NCBI GenBank assembly: GCA_012511925.1 | Contig: JAAZFD010000060.1 | Location: 1 to 7,316 of the forward strand | Origin: Clostridiales bacterium | GTDB lineage: Bacteria; Bacillota; Clostridia; Christensenellales; CAG-138 | DNA length: 7,316 nt | Direction of reading: 5' to 3' | In this document: positions 1-6,036 of the stretch, one piece after another | Layout: each line of letters starts with the position of its first letter | Numbering within the stretch: position 1 is the stretch's first letter | Position numbers and translations under genes: made by a program | Notes under the pieces: generated by a model | What the model was told of the DNA's origin: nothing | Seen by the model: the letters and a program-made list of their open reading frames with translations, nothing else | Database searches by the model: none

Positions 1-1087
1 AAACCACACCGTAACCAAAGTGAGCGGAGTTTTTCTTTTCGAAAACAGAAGCGTATAGGGGGTCGAATGCCGCTGAAACGTCAGATGAAAGCATCTTTGA
101 CGCAGTAAGCGCGCGGCGTAGCTTCAACTCGCTATAATCGCCTGTTAGGTTCATAATCTCTGCAATCGTGTTTTCAAAGAAACGCGAATCCATGCTTGTA
201 GCACCAACGGAGCCGATTTCCTCTTTGTCAACTAAAATGCAGCAAGCGGTTTTCTCAACGTCTTTTGGAATCTCCAAAATTGCTTCCAATGAGGTATAGG
301 CGCAAACTCTGTCGTCTTGACCGTAGCCCATAATCATGCTTCTGTCTAAACCGAAATCGCGTGCAATACCTGCAGGAACAACTTCTAATTCAGCTGAAAG
401 GAAATCTTCCTCTTCAAAACCGTATTTTTCTTTCAATATATCGAGAATGTATGCCTTTACAGCATTCTTTTCCTCGTCTTTTTTGGGCTTGCTTCCAATT
501 AGAACGTCGAGCGCCTCGCCCTCAACAACTTTTGCGGCTGTTTTTTGCATTTGGTCGGCCGAAAGGTGAATCAAAAGGTCGGTTATGCCTACAACTGGGT
601 CGTTTTCGTCTTCGCCAATTACAACATTTATTACTGTGCCGTCTTTCTTTGCAACTACGCCATGAATAGCCAAGGGGATTGCAACCCATTGATACTTTTT
701 GATGCCGCCATAATAGTGAGTGTCTAACAAAACGAATTCAGCATCCTCATACAACGGGTTTTGCTTAACGTCGATTCGGGGAGAGTCAACGTGCGCACCC
801 AATATGTTCAAGCCATGCTCTAAAGACTTTTTGCCGATTTGGAACAAAGCGATAGCCTTGCCCATGCAATTTGCGTAAACCTTATCGCCTGCAACTAACT
901 TTTTGTTGCTTTTGATGCAATCATTCAAATCCATATAGCCATGCTTTTTTGCGACTTCAACTGTGAAATCTACGCATTCCCTTTCAGTTTTGCCCATATC
1001 AAGGAATTTGCGATAATTTGCTGAAAGTGTTTCGAGTTCCTGTATTTGAACATCGGAATAATTTAACCAAGCATTTTTGCGTTCCAT
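1..1087 (-). CDS. M18 family zinc aminopeptidase (aspartyl-aminopeptidase type), 3' end cut by window edge
   Basis: The visible 362 codons read as an M18 metallo-aminopeptidase, a cytosolic dinuclear-zinc enzyme that removes N-terminal residues from peptides. Visible family motifs are GAHVDSPR (His99 and Asp101, metal ligand region), GYGQDDR near residues 254-260 (Asp in the bridging position), DKEEIGS near 287-293 (Glu289/Glu290, catalytic base and metal ligand), and SSDVSAAFDP near 334-343. The last His-containing motif and the C-terminus lie beyond the left edge; family members are usually about 430-480 residues, so roughly 70-120 residues are missing. The ATG at 1087 is chosen because an AGAGG ribosome binding site (1096-1100) sits 8 nt upstream and a TTGACA/TAGAAT promoter lies just before it. 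It is transcribed divergently from the thioredoxin-dockerin gene. The exact substrate (acidic versus broad N-termini) cannot be read from the sequence. Confidence 0.93.
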   Translation of the reverse strand, partial: MERKNAWLNYSDVQIQELETLSANYRKFLDMGKTERECVDFTVEVAKKHGYMDLNDCIKSNKKLVAGDKVYANCMGKAIALFQIGKKSLEHGLNILGAHVDSPRIDVKQNPLYEDAEFVLLDTHYYGGIKKYQWVAIPLAIHGVVAKKDGTVINVVIGEDENDPVVGITDLLIHLSADQMQKTAAKVVEGEALDVLIGSKPKKDEEKNAVKAYILDILKEKYGFEEEDFLSAELEVVPAGIARDFGLDRSMIMGYGQDDRVCAYTSLEAILEIPKDVEKTACCILVDKEEIGSVGATSMDSRFFENTIAEIMNLTGDYSELKLRRALTASKMLSSDVSAAFDPLYASVFEKKNSAHFGYGVV

Positions 1088-1119
1088 ATTATAAACCTCT
1101 TTTTCATTGTGATACTTAT

Positions 1120-1147
1120 ATTCTATCATTATTTTTTATGCTGTCAA
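1120..1147 (-). promoter_or_regulatory. sigma-A-type promoter of the M18 aminopeptidase gene
   Basis: On the minus strand a perfect TTGACA -35 box (1142-1147) is followed after 16 nt by TAGAAT (1120-1125, five of six matches to TATAAT). The start of transcription would fall near 1113, giving a leader of about 26 nt containing the AGAGG ribosome binding site. Inferred from consensus match and position only. Confidence 0.72.
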
Positions 1148-1214
1148 TTACTTAGCGTGAATAGACTTTATGCATTTTTTTCCGGGATTGCTATAAACAA
1201 ACCTTGAAACTACC

Positions 1215-1243
1215 TTGCATAAAGGCTTTTTCCCTGTTACAAT
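1215..1243 (+). promoter_or_regulatory. sigma-A-type promoter of the thioredoxin-dockerin gene
   Basis: TTGCAT (1215-1220) and TACAAT (1238-1243) are separated by 17 nt, a good vegetative promoter. Transcription would start near 1250, about 37 nt before the chosen ATG. The promoter also settles the gene start: the open frame extends upstream to a TTG at 1215, but that codon lies inside the -35 box and has no ribosome binding site. Confidence 0.7.
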
Positions 1244-1252
1244 GAACTTTAA

Positions 1253-1271
1253 TTTCAGATTAGTTCTGAAA
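1253..1271 (+). promoter_or_regulatory. small hairpin in the leader of the thioredoxin-dockerin mRNA
   Basis: A perfect inverted repeat TTTCAGA / TCTGAAA with a 5-nt loop lies at the predicted 5' end of the transcript and stops 6 nt before the GGAGG ribosome binding site (1278-1282). It could stabilise the 5' end of the mRNA or be a protein binding site. The stem is only 7 bp and AT-rich, so a role is speculative. Confidence 0.3.
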
Positions 1272-1286
1272 AAAATTGGAGGTTAT

Positions 1287-2276
1287 ATGAAAAAGAAGAT
1301 TATTGTGTTTTTAACACTTATTGCTATTTTGGCAGCTTTGATAACTACTTCGTTGGCAGCTGGTACGAAATCCCCTGTGGGTGTTAACATTTCGGGTTTT
1401 TCAACGGTTGACCTATATGGGAATCAGGTTGACAGCATCATTTTAGGCAAATACGAGCTTACCATATTCAACCTATGGGCGACTTGGTGTTCTCCCTGCC
1501 TAAACGAAATGCCACATCTTCAAAAGCTATATGAAAACTACGAGCAACAGGGCGTTAATGTAGTTGGGCTCTTAAGTGAGGGCAACGGCAGCACACCCAG
1601 CAGTGCAAAGGCGCTTTGCGAAAGCAAGGGCTACACCTACCCCACTTTGAGGTATGTAACGGATAACACGCTAAAAACGCTTGTTAGCAAGAGCGGAGGG
1701 TATATTCCTGTTACTTATGCTGTGAACTCATCGGGTGAAGTGCTTGAATACTATGTTGGCGGAATGACCTACAATCAGTTTGTTGCTTTTGTGGAGAGGA
1801 ATCTTGATGAGCCAACTCCCACAGAAACGCCTGCGCCGACTGAATCACCTAAGCCGACTGTGAAGCCGACCGAATCACCTGCACCTACAAATTCGCCTGA
1901 GCCGTCAGAATCACCGGACGAGTTTCACACAGTTCGTTTCTTAGATTGGAACGATGTTGTGTTGAAGGAGGAAGAGGTTAGAACGGGCGAAAGCGCAACC
2001 GCACCCTCTGATCCCGAATTAGAGGGACACTACTTTGAAAAGTGGGATAAGGCGTTTGACAATGTTGTTGCCGACCTTGATGTTTACGCAAAATACAGGC
2101 TTTGCAACGACGTGAATGACGATAATGTTGTGAACACAGGCGATGCTGTTTTAATTTTGAGAACCGTTATCAGCAGCGAGTTCAGCGACTTTGATAAAAT
2201 GGTGGCTGATGTAAATAAAGACGGTAATGTAAATACTGGCGATGCTGTTATGATTTTGAAGAATACTATTGAGTAA
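1287..2276 (+). CDS. secreted TlpA-like thioredoxin fused to InlB-type beta-grasp repeat and dockerin
   Basis: A 329-residue modular extracellular protein. Residues 1-25 are a typical signal peptide (KKK, then a hydrophobic core, cleavage probably around Ala24/Ala25) with no lipobox. Residues about 30-173 form a TlpA/ResA-like thioredoxin fold with the redox site WCSPC (Cys68, Cys71) in the context NLWATWCSPCLNEMP and a cis-proline at Pro141 (YIPVTY). Residues about 175-212 are a linker rich in TP, SP and EP. Residues about 213-271 match the InlB B-repeat (Listeria-Bacteroides repeat) beta-grasp domain (VRFLDW...GESATAPSDP...GHYFEKWDKAFDNV). Residues 273-329 are a dockerin with two F-hand calcium loops, D275-N277-D279-D286 and D308-N310-D312-D319. 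Family knowledge suggests a thiol-disulfide reductase or oxidase outside the membrane, tethered through dockerin-cohesin binding; the partner cohesin is not in this window. GGAGG lies 4 nt before the ATG. No cytochrome-biogenesis gene is adjacent, so the electron donor is unknown. Confidence 0.9.
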   Translation: MKKKIIVFLTLIAILAALITTSLAAGTKSPVGVNISGFSTVDLYGNQVDSIILGKYELTIFNLWATWCSPCLNEMPHLQKLYENYEQQGVNVVGLLSEGNGSTPSSAKALCESKGYTYPTLRYVTDNTLKTLVSKSGGYIPVTYAVNSSGEVLEYYVGGMTYNQFVAFVERNLDEPTPTETPAPTESPKPTVKPTESPAPTNSPEPSESPDEFHTVRFLDWNDVVLKEEEVRTGESATAPSDPELEGHYFEKWDKAFDNVVADLDVYAKYRLCNDVNDDNVVNTGDAVLILRTVISSEFSDFDKMVADVNKDGNVNTGDAVMILKNTIE

Positions 2277-2296
2277 GACAATCAAATAGAGCGATT

Positions 2297-2318
2297 AAGG
2301 GGCGAAAGCCCCTTTTTT
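2297..2318 (+). terminator. intrinsic terminator after the thioredoxin-dockerin gene
   Basis: The stem AAGGGGC / GCCCCTT (2297-2303 with 2308-2314) closes a GAAA tetraloop and runs into six T (2313-2318), 21 nt past the stop codon. This is a textbook rho-independent terminator. Confidence 0.92.
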
Positions 2319-2319
2319 C

Positions 2320-2505
2320 GAAGGACACGAGGACACGAAGGGGACGAAGGGGACGAAGGACACGAGGACACGAAGGGGACGAAGGGGACGAAGGACACGC
2401 AGGGGACGAAGGACACGAGGACACGAAGGGGACGAAGGGGACGAAGGACACGCAGGGGACGAAGGACACGCAGGGGACGAAGGACACGCAGGGGACGAAG
2501 GGAAA
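2320..2505 (+). repeat. T-free minisatellite of 8-9 bp units with higher-order arrangement
   Basis: The array holds 20 complete units of four kinds plus a decaying last unit at 2497-2505: A = GAAGGACAC, B = GAGGACAC (8 bp), C = GAAGGGGAC, D = GCAGGGGAC. The order is ABCC ABCC AD ABCC AD AD AD, built from a 35-bp block (ABCC, three copies) and an 18-bp block (AD, four copies), 177 bp in all. The plus strand contains no T from 2319 to 2514. The array begins one base after the terminator T-run. The minus-strand open frame through it only encodes repetitive SFVPC-like peptide and extends over the terminator, so I do not regard it as a gene. Ten GGGG runs make unusual structures possible. Function unknown. 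Confidence 0.93.
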
Positions 2506-3005
2506 AAACAAAGGTTATCCTATCAATAATTATCGAAAAATCTTAAGCCGATTGACCGAACATTTTTCGCATCGTTCGGACGACCAACAAAAAAGCTTGT
2601 CAAATGTGGTTAATGAGTGTCTTCACTTTGCAAATCGAAATAGAGCCTTAAAGCTTTTTAAATTTCTGCAATTTGTATTCAAAACGCAATACGCTGTACT
2701 GAAATTTTTTATCATAGGTTTCAACAGCTTTAAGATGTTTGCTTTCTTATGAGGACAGAACAAAAATCAAAATGGTACTACTCCAAACCACAATAATTCA
2801 ATTTTTCATTGCCGCCAACGAACAAAATCCAACCCTAAGTATTAAATTTTTCTTTTGTCAAGCACAATATTTTTTCGCATCTTGCATAAATATTCTAATT
2901 GAACAAGCGTTTTTTATTTTTTTAACTCCAAAACCCGAAGGAATAGCACCTTTTTGGACGACGAAAAAGCAAGAACTAATTGTGAAAATTTATTATTCAA
3001 AGCAG
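2506..3005. other. gene-free stretch between minisatellite and DnaA-box cluster
   Basis: About 500 bp of AT-rich DNA with no convincing gene. Two plus-strand open frames (66 codons from 2552, 92 codons from 2739) lack a ribosome binding site, are dominated by Phe/Ile/Lys as expected for translated AT-rich noise, and resemble no family I know. On the minus strand, short peptide-like runs (near 2931-2975 and 2650-2745) are broken by several stop codons, so a decayed gene is possible but not demonstrable. No RNA gene, terminator or mobile-element end was recognised here. Confidence 0.5.
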
Positions 3006-3083
3006 TTTCCCACATAAGTTATCCACATTATCCACATAGTTATCCACAAAAGCCGCAGGTTTCGCTATTTTTGATGTGGATTA
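3006..3083. other. DnaA-box cluster (possible replication origin or DnaA-binding regulatory site)
   Basis: Three exact TTATCCACA boxes lie in the same orientation at 3019-3027, 3028-3036 and 3040-3048; the first two abut and the third follows after 3 nt. A weaker TTTCCCACA (3006-3014, two mismatches) precedes them, and an inverted one-mismatch box, TGTGGATTA, lies at 3075-3083. AT-rich DNA follows to about 3280. TTATCCACA is the established high-affinity DnaA site in Bacillus and relatives, and such tandem spacing is typical of oriC and of the DnaA-box clusters known away from oriC in Bacillus subtilis. Genes usual at oriC (dnaA, dnaN, rpmH, mnmG) are absent here, and no clear DnaA-trio array is visible, so a titration or regulatory cluster is the more cautious reading. 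Confidence 0.75.
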
Positions 3084-3225
3084 GTATATGAGCAACTCTT
3101 AACAACTCAAAATTCAAAAAATATTTAGATGCATAAATATTCATTGTAGATTATATACAGGATTCATCAAAAAATCTTGTTTATAATCTTTTTACAACTA
3201 AATTGAAGGCTTGTCTATTTTTCTC

Positions 3226-3254
3226 TTGCAAAATAATAAAATAAATTGTAGAAT
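3226..3254 (+). promoter_or_regulatory. sigma-A-type promoter of the alpha/beta hydrolase gene
   Basis: TTGCAA (3226-3231) and TAGAAT (3249-3254) are spaced by 17 nt. Transcription would begin near 3261, about 26 nt before the GTG start. The surrounding DNA is very AT-rich, which lowers the value of a -10 match, but the spacing and the placement fit. Confidence 0.55.
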
Positions 3255-3286
3255 TATAAAAGACGCAATAAAAATGGGAGGTATGT

Positions 3287-4174
3287 GTGAATCTTTCATT
3301 GCAGCCTAAAAAATTTATAAATTCACAGCATACTGGAAAGTATGTTAAAATAAATGTCCCTTACGGACGAAAGAATGCTGAAATCGAGTTGAACCTTCAT
3401 TACATGGATGAGGGCAACGGCGAACCTTTGATTTTGGTTCATACGATTGGTCAATCGCTATACACATGGCGAAATCTTATTCCTCAAATTTCCTCCCAAT
3501 ACAGGGTAATTGCTATAGATTTAATGGGTCATGGCTATTCCGATAAGCCTATATCCGCTTTATATTCAATAGAAGAGCATGCACATATAATACGGCTTTT
3601 TATGGATGCCATAGGGATTGAGTCCGCTCATTTTTTAGGCTTCTCCATGGGTTGTGCGTATGTTACAGAGCTTGCTCGCACGAATCCCGACAGAGTTGGC
3701 AAGATGCTTCTACTAAGCCCGGGCGGCATTACCTCGCAAATGCCCTTGTATATTAGAATGCTCGATTCTGTTTTGTTCGGAGGCATTGCCTCGATGCTGC
3801 TTTCCCAAAAACGCGTTGAGGAAGCCTTGCAGCAATGCTATCTCGATTTAACGCTTGTATCTCCCGAAATCGTAAAGGGCTATTTTTCTCCGCTTGAGGA
3901 TGTTGAAACTCGAAGGGCTGTGCGTTTCAGTGCAGTAAATTACGATGAGGAAGCATCTTTTAAGGATTTGCGTAATGTCGTGAATCAAACCTTAATTCTA
4001 TTAGGCAGTGATGACAGATGGCATTCTACTGAGTACGCAGAGCTTTTCCAAGCCGCATTGCCAAACGCATATTTTAGTGTTGTGAGGAATGCAGGGCATC
4101 TATTACATGAGGAAAAGCCAGAAAAGATAGCATCGGCGATTAAGCAGTTTGTTCCTGTTCCGATAATTGAATAA
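3287..4174 (+). CDS. alpha/beta-fold hydrolase, substrate unknown
   Basis: A 295-residue single-domain alpha/beta hydrolase without a signal peptide, hence probably cytosolic. Visible landmarks are the strand and oxyanion region LILVHTIG (residues 48-55, where the common HG is HT), the IAIDLMGHGYSDKP segment (75-88), the nucleophile elbow GFSMG with Ser120, a cap region about 150-215, the acid in LLGSDDRW (Asp242 or Asp243), and the catalytic His271 in NAGHLLHEE. The triad is complete. Members include esterases, C-C bond hydrolases and haloperoxidase-like enzymes; nothing here picks the substrate. The GTG start is supported by GGGAGG (3276-3281) 5 nt upstream. An ATG at 3283 lies only 1 nt from that site in another frame and opens just eight codons. 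The gene is followed after 66 nt by the paralogous membrane genes, with no strong terminator between them. Confidence 0.9.
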   Translation: MNLSLQPKKFINSQHTGKYVKINVPYGRKNAEIELNLHYMDEGNGEPLILVHTIGQSLYTWRNLIPQISSQYRVIAIDLMGHGYSDKPISALYSIEEHAHIIRLFMDAIGIESAHFLGFSMGCAYVTELARTNPDRVGKMLLLSPGGITSQMPLYIRMLDSVLFGGIASMLLSQKRVEEALQQCYLDLTLVSPEIVKGYFSPLEDVETRRAVRFSAVNYDEEASFKDLRNVVNQTLILLGSDDRWHSTEYAELFQAALPNAYFSVVRNAGHLLHEEKPEKIASAIKQFVPVPIIE

Positions 4175-4240
4175 TTTCTAATAACTTTCGCGTTTTTGCG
4201 CTTAAAATTAGCATTCACATATATAGAATTGGATAGGCGT

Positions 4241-5098
4241 ATGAAAAGGAAAGTATTTTATCTAATAATTTGCGTTATCATTCTTAGCTCATTTTCAAGG
4301 GCTTCTTTTGCTAATCCCGGTCCTTATCCTGCGCTAATATTTGATTTCAAAGGGCTTGAGGGTGAAAAATACTATTTAACACTATTGTCTGAAACCGATT
4401 ATAAGTACGAAGAATATATAGAGGGCGATGAGGACTTTTTTGTTTACCAGAAGTTTTTATCCTTTTCAGATATTGACGGGTTTAAGTTTTCGAATCGCTT
4501 TTTTCTCAATCCCGATGATTCTTATTTCAAAATTGAAAAAAATTTACCGCAAAGGTTTAAGATTCTACTATATTTTCCAAAGTACGATAGCTTTGCTATT
4601 AGCGATAAGGCGTATGGTCAGTACGCATTTGATAGCTACTATTCTATCGATGCAACGGAATTACCCATTCAATCTGCCGAGCAGACCAGCATTATCAAGT
4701 CCAAAAAGCAAAATAGTCTTACATGGGAGTTGCTTACACTCAGTTTCAAGATGCTAATCATTATCGCAATAAAAGTTTTCGTTGCATTAGTTTGCGGATT
4801 TAGAAAAAAGGAGCTGATTTTTGTTGCTATGGCAAATGCTTTTGCGCTAACGGCTCTAAGCATTTTAGTTAACTTAATTAGATATAACTTTGGATTGCTT
4901 GGGTTTATTATGCTCTATTTGATATTGATAATACTGATAGTCATTTTTGAATCAATGTTGTATTCAAAAGAGCTATCTAAATATAGCGGTGAAGAGCATA
5001 TCGAAACATGGCGGATTGTTTTATACGCCTTGCTTGCAAATGTAGTTACCTTTTTTATAGGCTTTAATAGCTTTATTCAATTTATAACAAGGACGTAG
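4241..5098 (+). CDS. membrane protein of unknown family, first of two tandem paralogs
   Basis: A 285-residue protein I cannot name. Residues 1-24 look like a signal peptide (MKRK, hydrophobic core, cleavage near ASFA-N). Residues about 25-160 form a Tyr/Phe- and Asp/Glu-rich ectodomain with the block QRFKILLYFPKYDSFA (104-119). Four hydrophobic segments follow at about 163-186, 190-212, 216-240 and 257-281, with a GFRKK turn at 186-190 after the first. The layout of secreted N-terminal domain, a first helix ending in GFR and a multi-helix C-terminus resembles uncharacterised Firmicute proteins I recall without a function. The ATG at 4241 is preferred over an in-frame upstream codon at 4196 because it starts the signal peptide and aligns with the start of the paralog; the ribosome binding site is weak (GGATAGG, 4231-4237). 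It may be co-transcribed with the hydrolase upstream. Confidence 0.8.
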   Translation: MKRKVFYLIICVIILSSFSRASFANPGPYPALIFDFKGLEGEKYYLTLLSETDYKYEEYIEGDEDFFVYQKFLSFSDIDGFKFSNRFFLNPDDSYFKIEKNLPQRFKILLYFPKYDSFAISDKAYGQYAFDSYYSIDATELPIQSAEQTSIIKSKKQNSLTWELLTLSFKMLIIIAIKVFVALVCGFRKKELIFVAMANAFALTALSILVNLIRYNFGLLGFIMLYLILIILIVIFESMLYSKELSKYSGEEHIETWRIVLYALLANVVTFFIGFNSFIQFITRT

Positions 5099-5116
5099 TT
5101 TCCTAAAAGGATAGGT

Positions 5117-5980
5117 ATGAAAAAGAAAGTATTTTGCTTAATAGTTTGCTGTGTTATCATTCTTAGCTTTCAAGCTAAGTCTTCCCTTGCTGATTTTGGT
5201 CCTAAGCCATATCTCATAATCGATTTCAAAGGGATTGAGGGCGAGGATTACTATATAACCTTTTTGTCTGAAAAAGACTCTCCACATCAAATAATCAAAG
5301 AGGACAATAAATACTATGACCTTTATCAAAAATTCGCAAACTTCACCGATACGGACGGTTATCGTTTCACATATTATTTTATTCATTTAACCAAGTCTCA
5401 CTTTGAGATAAAGGGATACGAGGTTCCGCAAAGGTTTAAGATATTGCTTTACTTTCCAAAGTATGATAGCTTTGCGGTTAGCGATAAGCCGTATGAGCAA
5501 TACGCATATAACAGTTATTACATCGCAGATTTAAGGACAGCAAATATAAAATCTTCCGAACAGGTTGGAAAATTTACGGCTGAAACGAATTACGATTTTT
5601 CATTTGAGTCAAATTCCTTTGTATTACGAATCATTGCTACTATTGGAATCGAAATTTTGATTGCATTGATATTTGGTTTTCGTCAAAAAAAGCAGCTTTT
5701 GCTTATTGTCTTGATGAATATTGTTACTCAAACGCTACTAAACATTTTGCTTAATACCATCCATTATAAAACCGGAATAGTAGGGTTTATATACTTCTAT
5801 TTCTGGTTAGAAACGCTTGTGTTCGTAATAGAGGCTATTGTCTATGCTAATATCCTACGCAAAGTAAGCAAACTTCCAGTTACGAAAGGAAAAGCAGTAT
5901 TTTATGCTTGGACAGCAAATACGGTTTCTTTCTTTGTTGGAGTAATAATTGGGATAATTTTTACCACGACAATACTGTGA
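5117..5980 (+). CDS. membrane protein of unknown family, second of two tandem paralogs
   Basis: A 287-residue homolog of the preceding protein, starting 18 nt after its stop codon, so the two are almost certainly one transcription unit. It has a signal peptide (about 1-25, ending SSLA-D), an ectodomain (about 26-165), and hydrophobic segments near 168-187, 193-213, 219-245 and 258-283. The segment 103-135 (VPQRFKILLYFPKYD and onward to NSYY) is identical at 27 of 33 positions to residues 102-134 of its neighbour, while the membrane part is much more diverged. The hallmark FGFRQKK (186-192) and the following N-x-x-TQ-x-x-LN pattern (201-209) are clearer than in the first copy. The start region (GGATAGG then ATGAAAAAGAAAGTATTTT) is also nearly the same in DNA as in the first copy, which shows a tandem gene duplication. 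Function unknown. Its TGA stop forms part of the next promoter. Confidence 0.8.
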   Translation: MKKKVFCLIVCCVIILSFQAKSSLADFGPKPYLIIDFKGIEGEDYYITFLSEKDSPHQIIKEDNKYYDLYQKFANFTDTDGYRFTYYFIHLTKSHFEIKGYEVPQRFKILLYFPKYDSFAVSDKPYEQYAYNSYYIADLRTANIKSSEQVGKFTAETNYDFSFESNSFVLRIIATIGIEILIALIFGFRQKKQLLLIVLMNIVTQTLLNILLNTIHYKTGIVGFIYFYFWLETLVFVIEAIVYANILRKVSKLPVTKGKAVFYAWTANTVSFFVGVIIGIIFTTTIL

Positions 5981-6008
5981 ATAATTTTGCATACCTCCGC
6001 TCATACTA
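5978..6008 (+). promoter_or_regulatory. sporulation-type (sigma-G or sigma-E) promoter of the coat operon
   Basis: TGAATA (5978-5983) and CATACTA (6002-6008) are separated by 18 nt, matching the Bacillus sigma-G consensus. The same bases also fit sigma-E fairly well (GAATAATT, 15 nt, CATACTAA), which would be the more usual mother-cell factor for a coat gene. No GG precedes the -10 box, which argues against sigma-F. Transcription would start near 6015. The TGA of the -35 box is the stop codon of the preceding membrane protein gene. Confidence 0.62.
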
Positions 6009-6036
6009 AGTTCAACAACCAAAAGGAGGTTTTTTT
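5993..6036 (+). promoter_or_regulatory. inverted repeat pairing with the coat gene ribosome binding site, followed by T-run
   Basis: ACCTCC (5993-5998) is perfectly complementary to GGAGGT (6025-6030), which contains the ribosome binding site of the first coat gene; seven T (6030-6036) follow. In a read-through transcript from the membrane protein genes this could mask the ribosome binding site or act as a weak terminator. A transcript begun at the sporulation promoter (start near 6015) lacks the ACCTCC arm and leaves the site free. The loop is long (26 nt) and the stem only 6 bp, so the effect is uncertain. Confidence 0.35.

Noticed and set aside
336..727. Plus-strand open frames inside the first kilobase
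   Set aside because: They are antisense shadows of the M18 aminopeptidase gene, whose minus-strand translation shows clear catalytic motifs.
2320..2505. CRISPR array
   Set aside because: Units of 8-9 bp follow each other directly without unique spacers, so this is a minisatellite and not a repeat-spacer array; no cas gene is visible.
2266..2511. Minus-strand open frame of 81 codons with repeated SFVPC-like peptide
   Set aside because: It is only the translation of the minisatellite, overlaps the end of the thioredoxin-dockerin gene and its terminator, and has no ribosome binding site.
2595..3000. Minus-strand peptide-like runs such as SCFFVVQKGAIPSGFGVKK and HLKAVETYDKKFQY as a possible decayed gene
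   Set aside because: They are separated by several stop codons in one frame and match no family I can name. A translated search against protein databases would be decisive; hits aligned across the stops would support a pseudogene.
2552..3017. Two plus-strand open frames (66 and 92 codons) between minisatellite and DnaA boxes
   Set aside because: No ribosome binding site, composition of translated AT-rich DNA (Phe, Ile, Lys), no recognisable motif, and the second ends inside the DnaA-box region.
4175..4240. Terminator or promoter between the hydrolase and the first paralogous membrane gene
   Set aside because: The only dyad (CGC-GTTTTT-GCG) has a 3-bp stem, and no -35/-10 pair with good spacing was found; read-through from the hydrolase promoter is possible.
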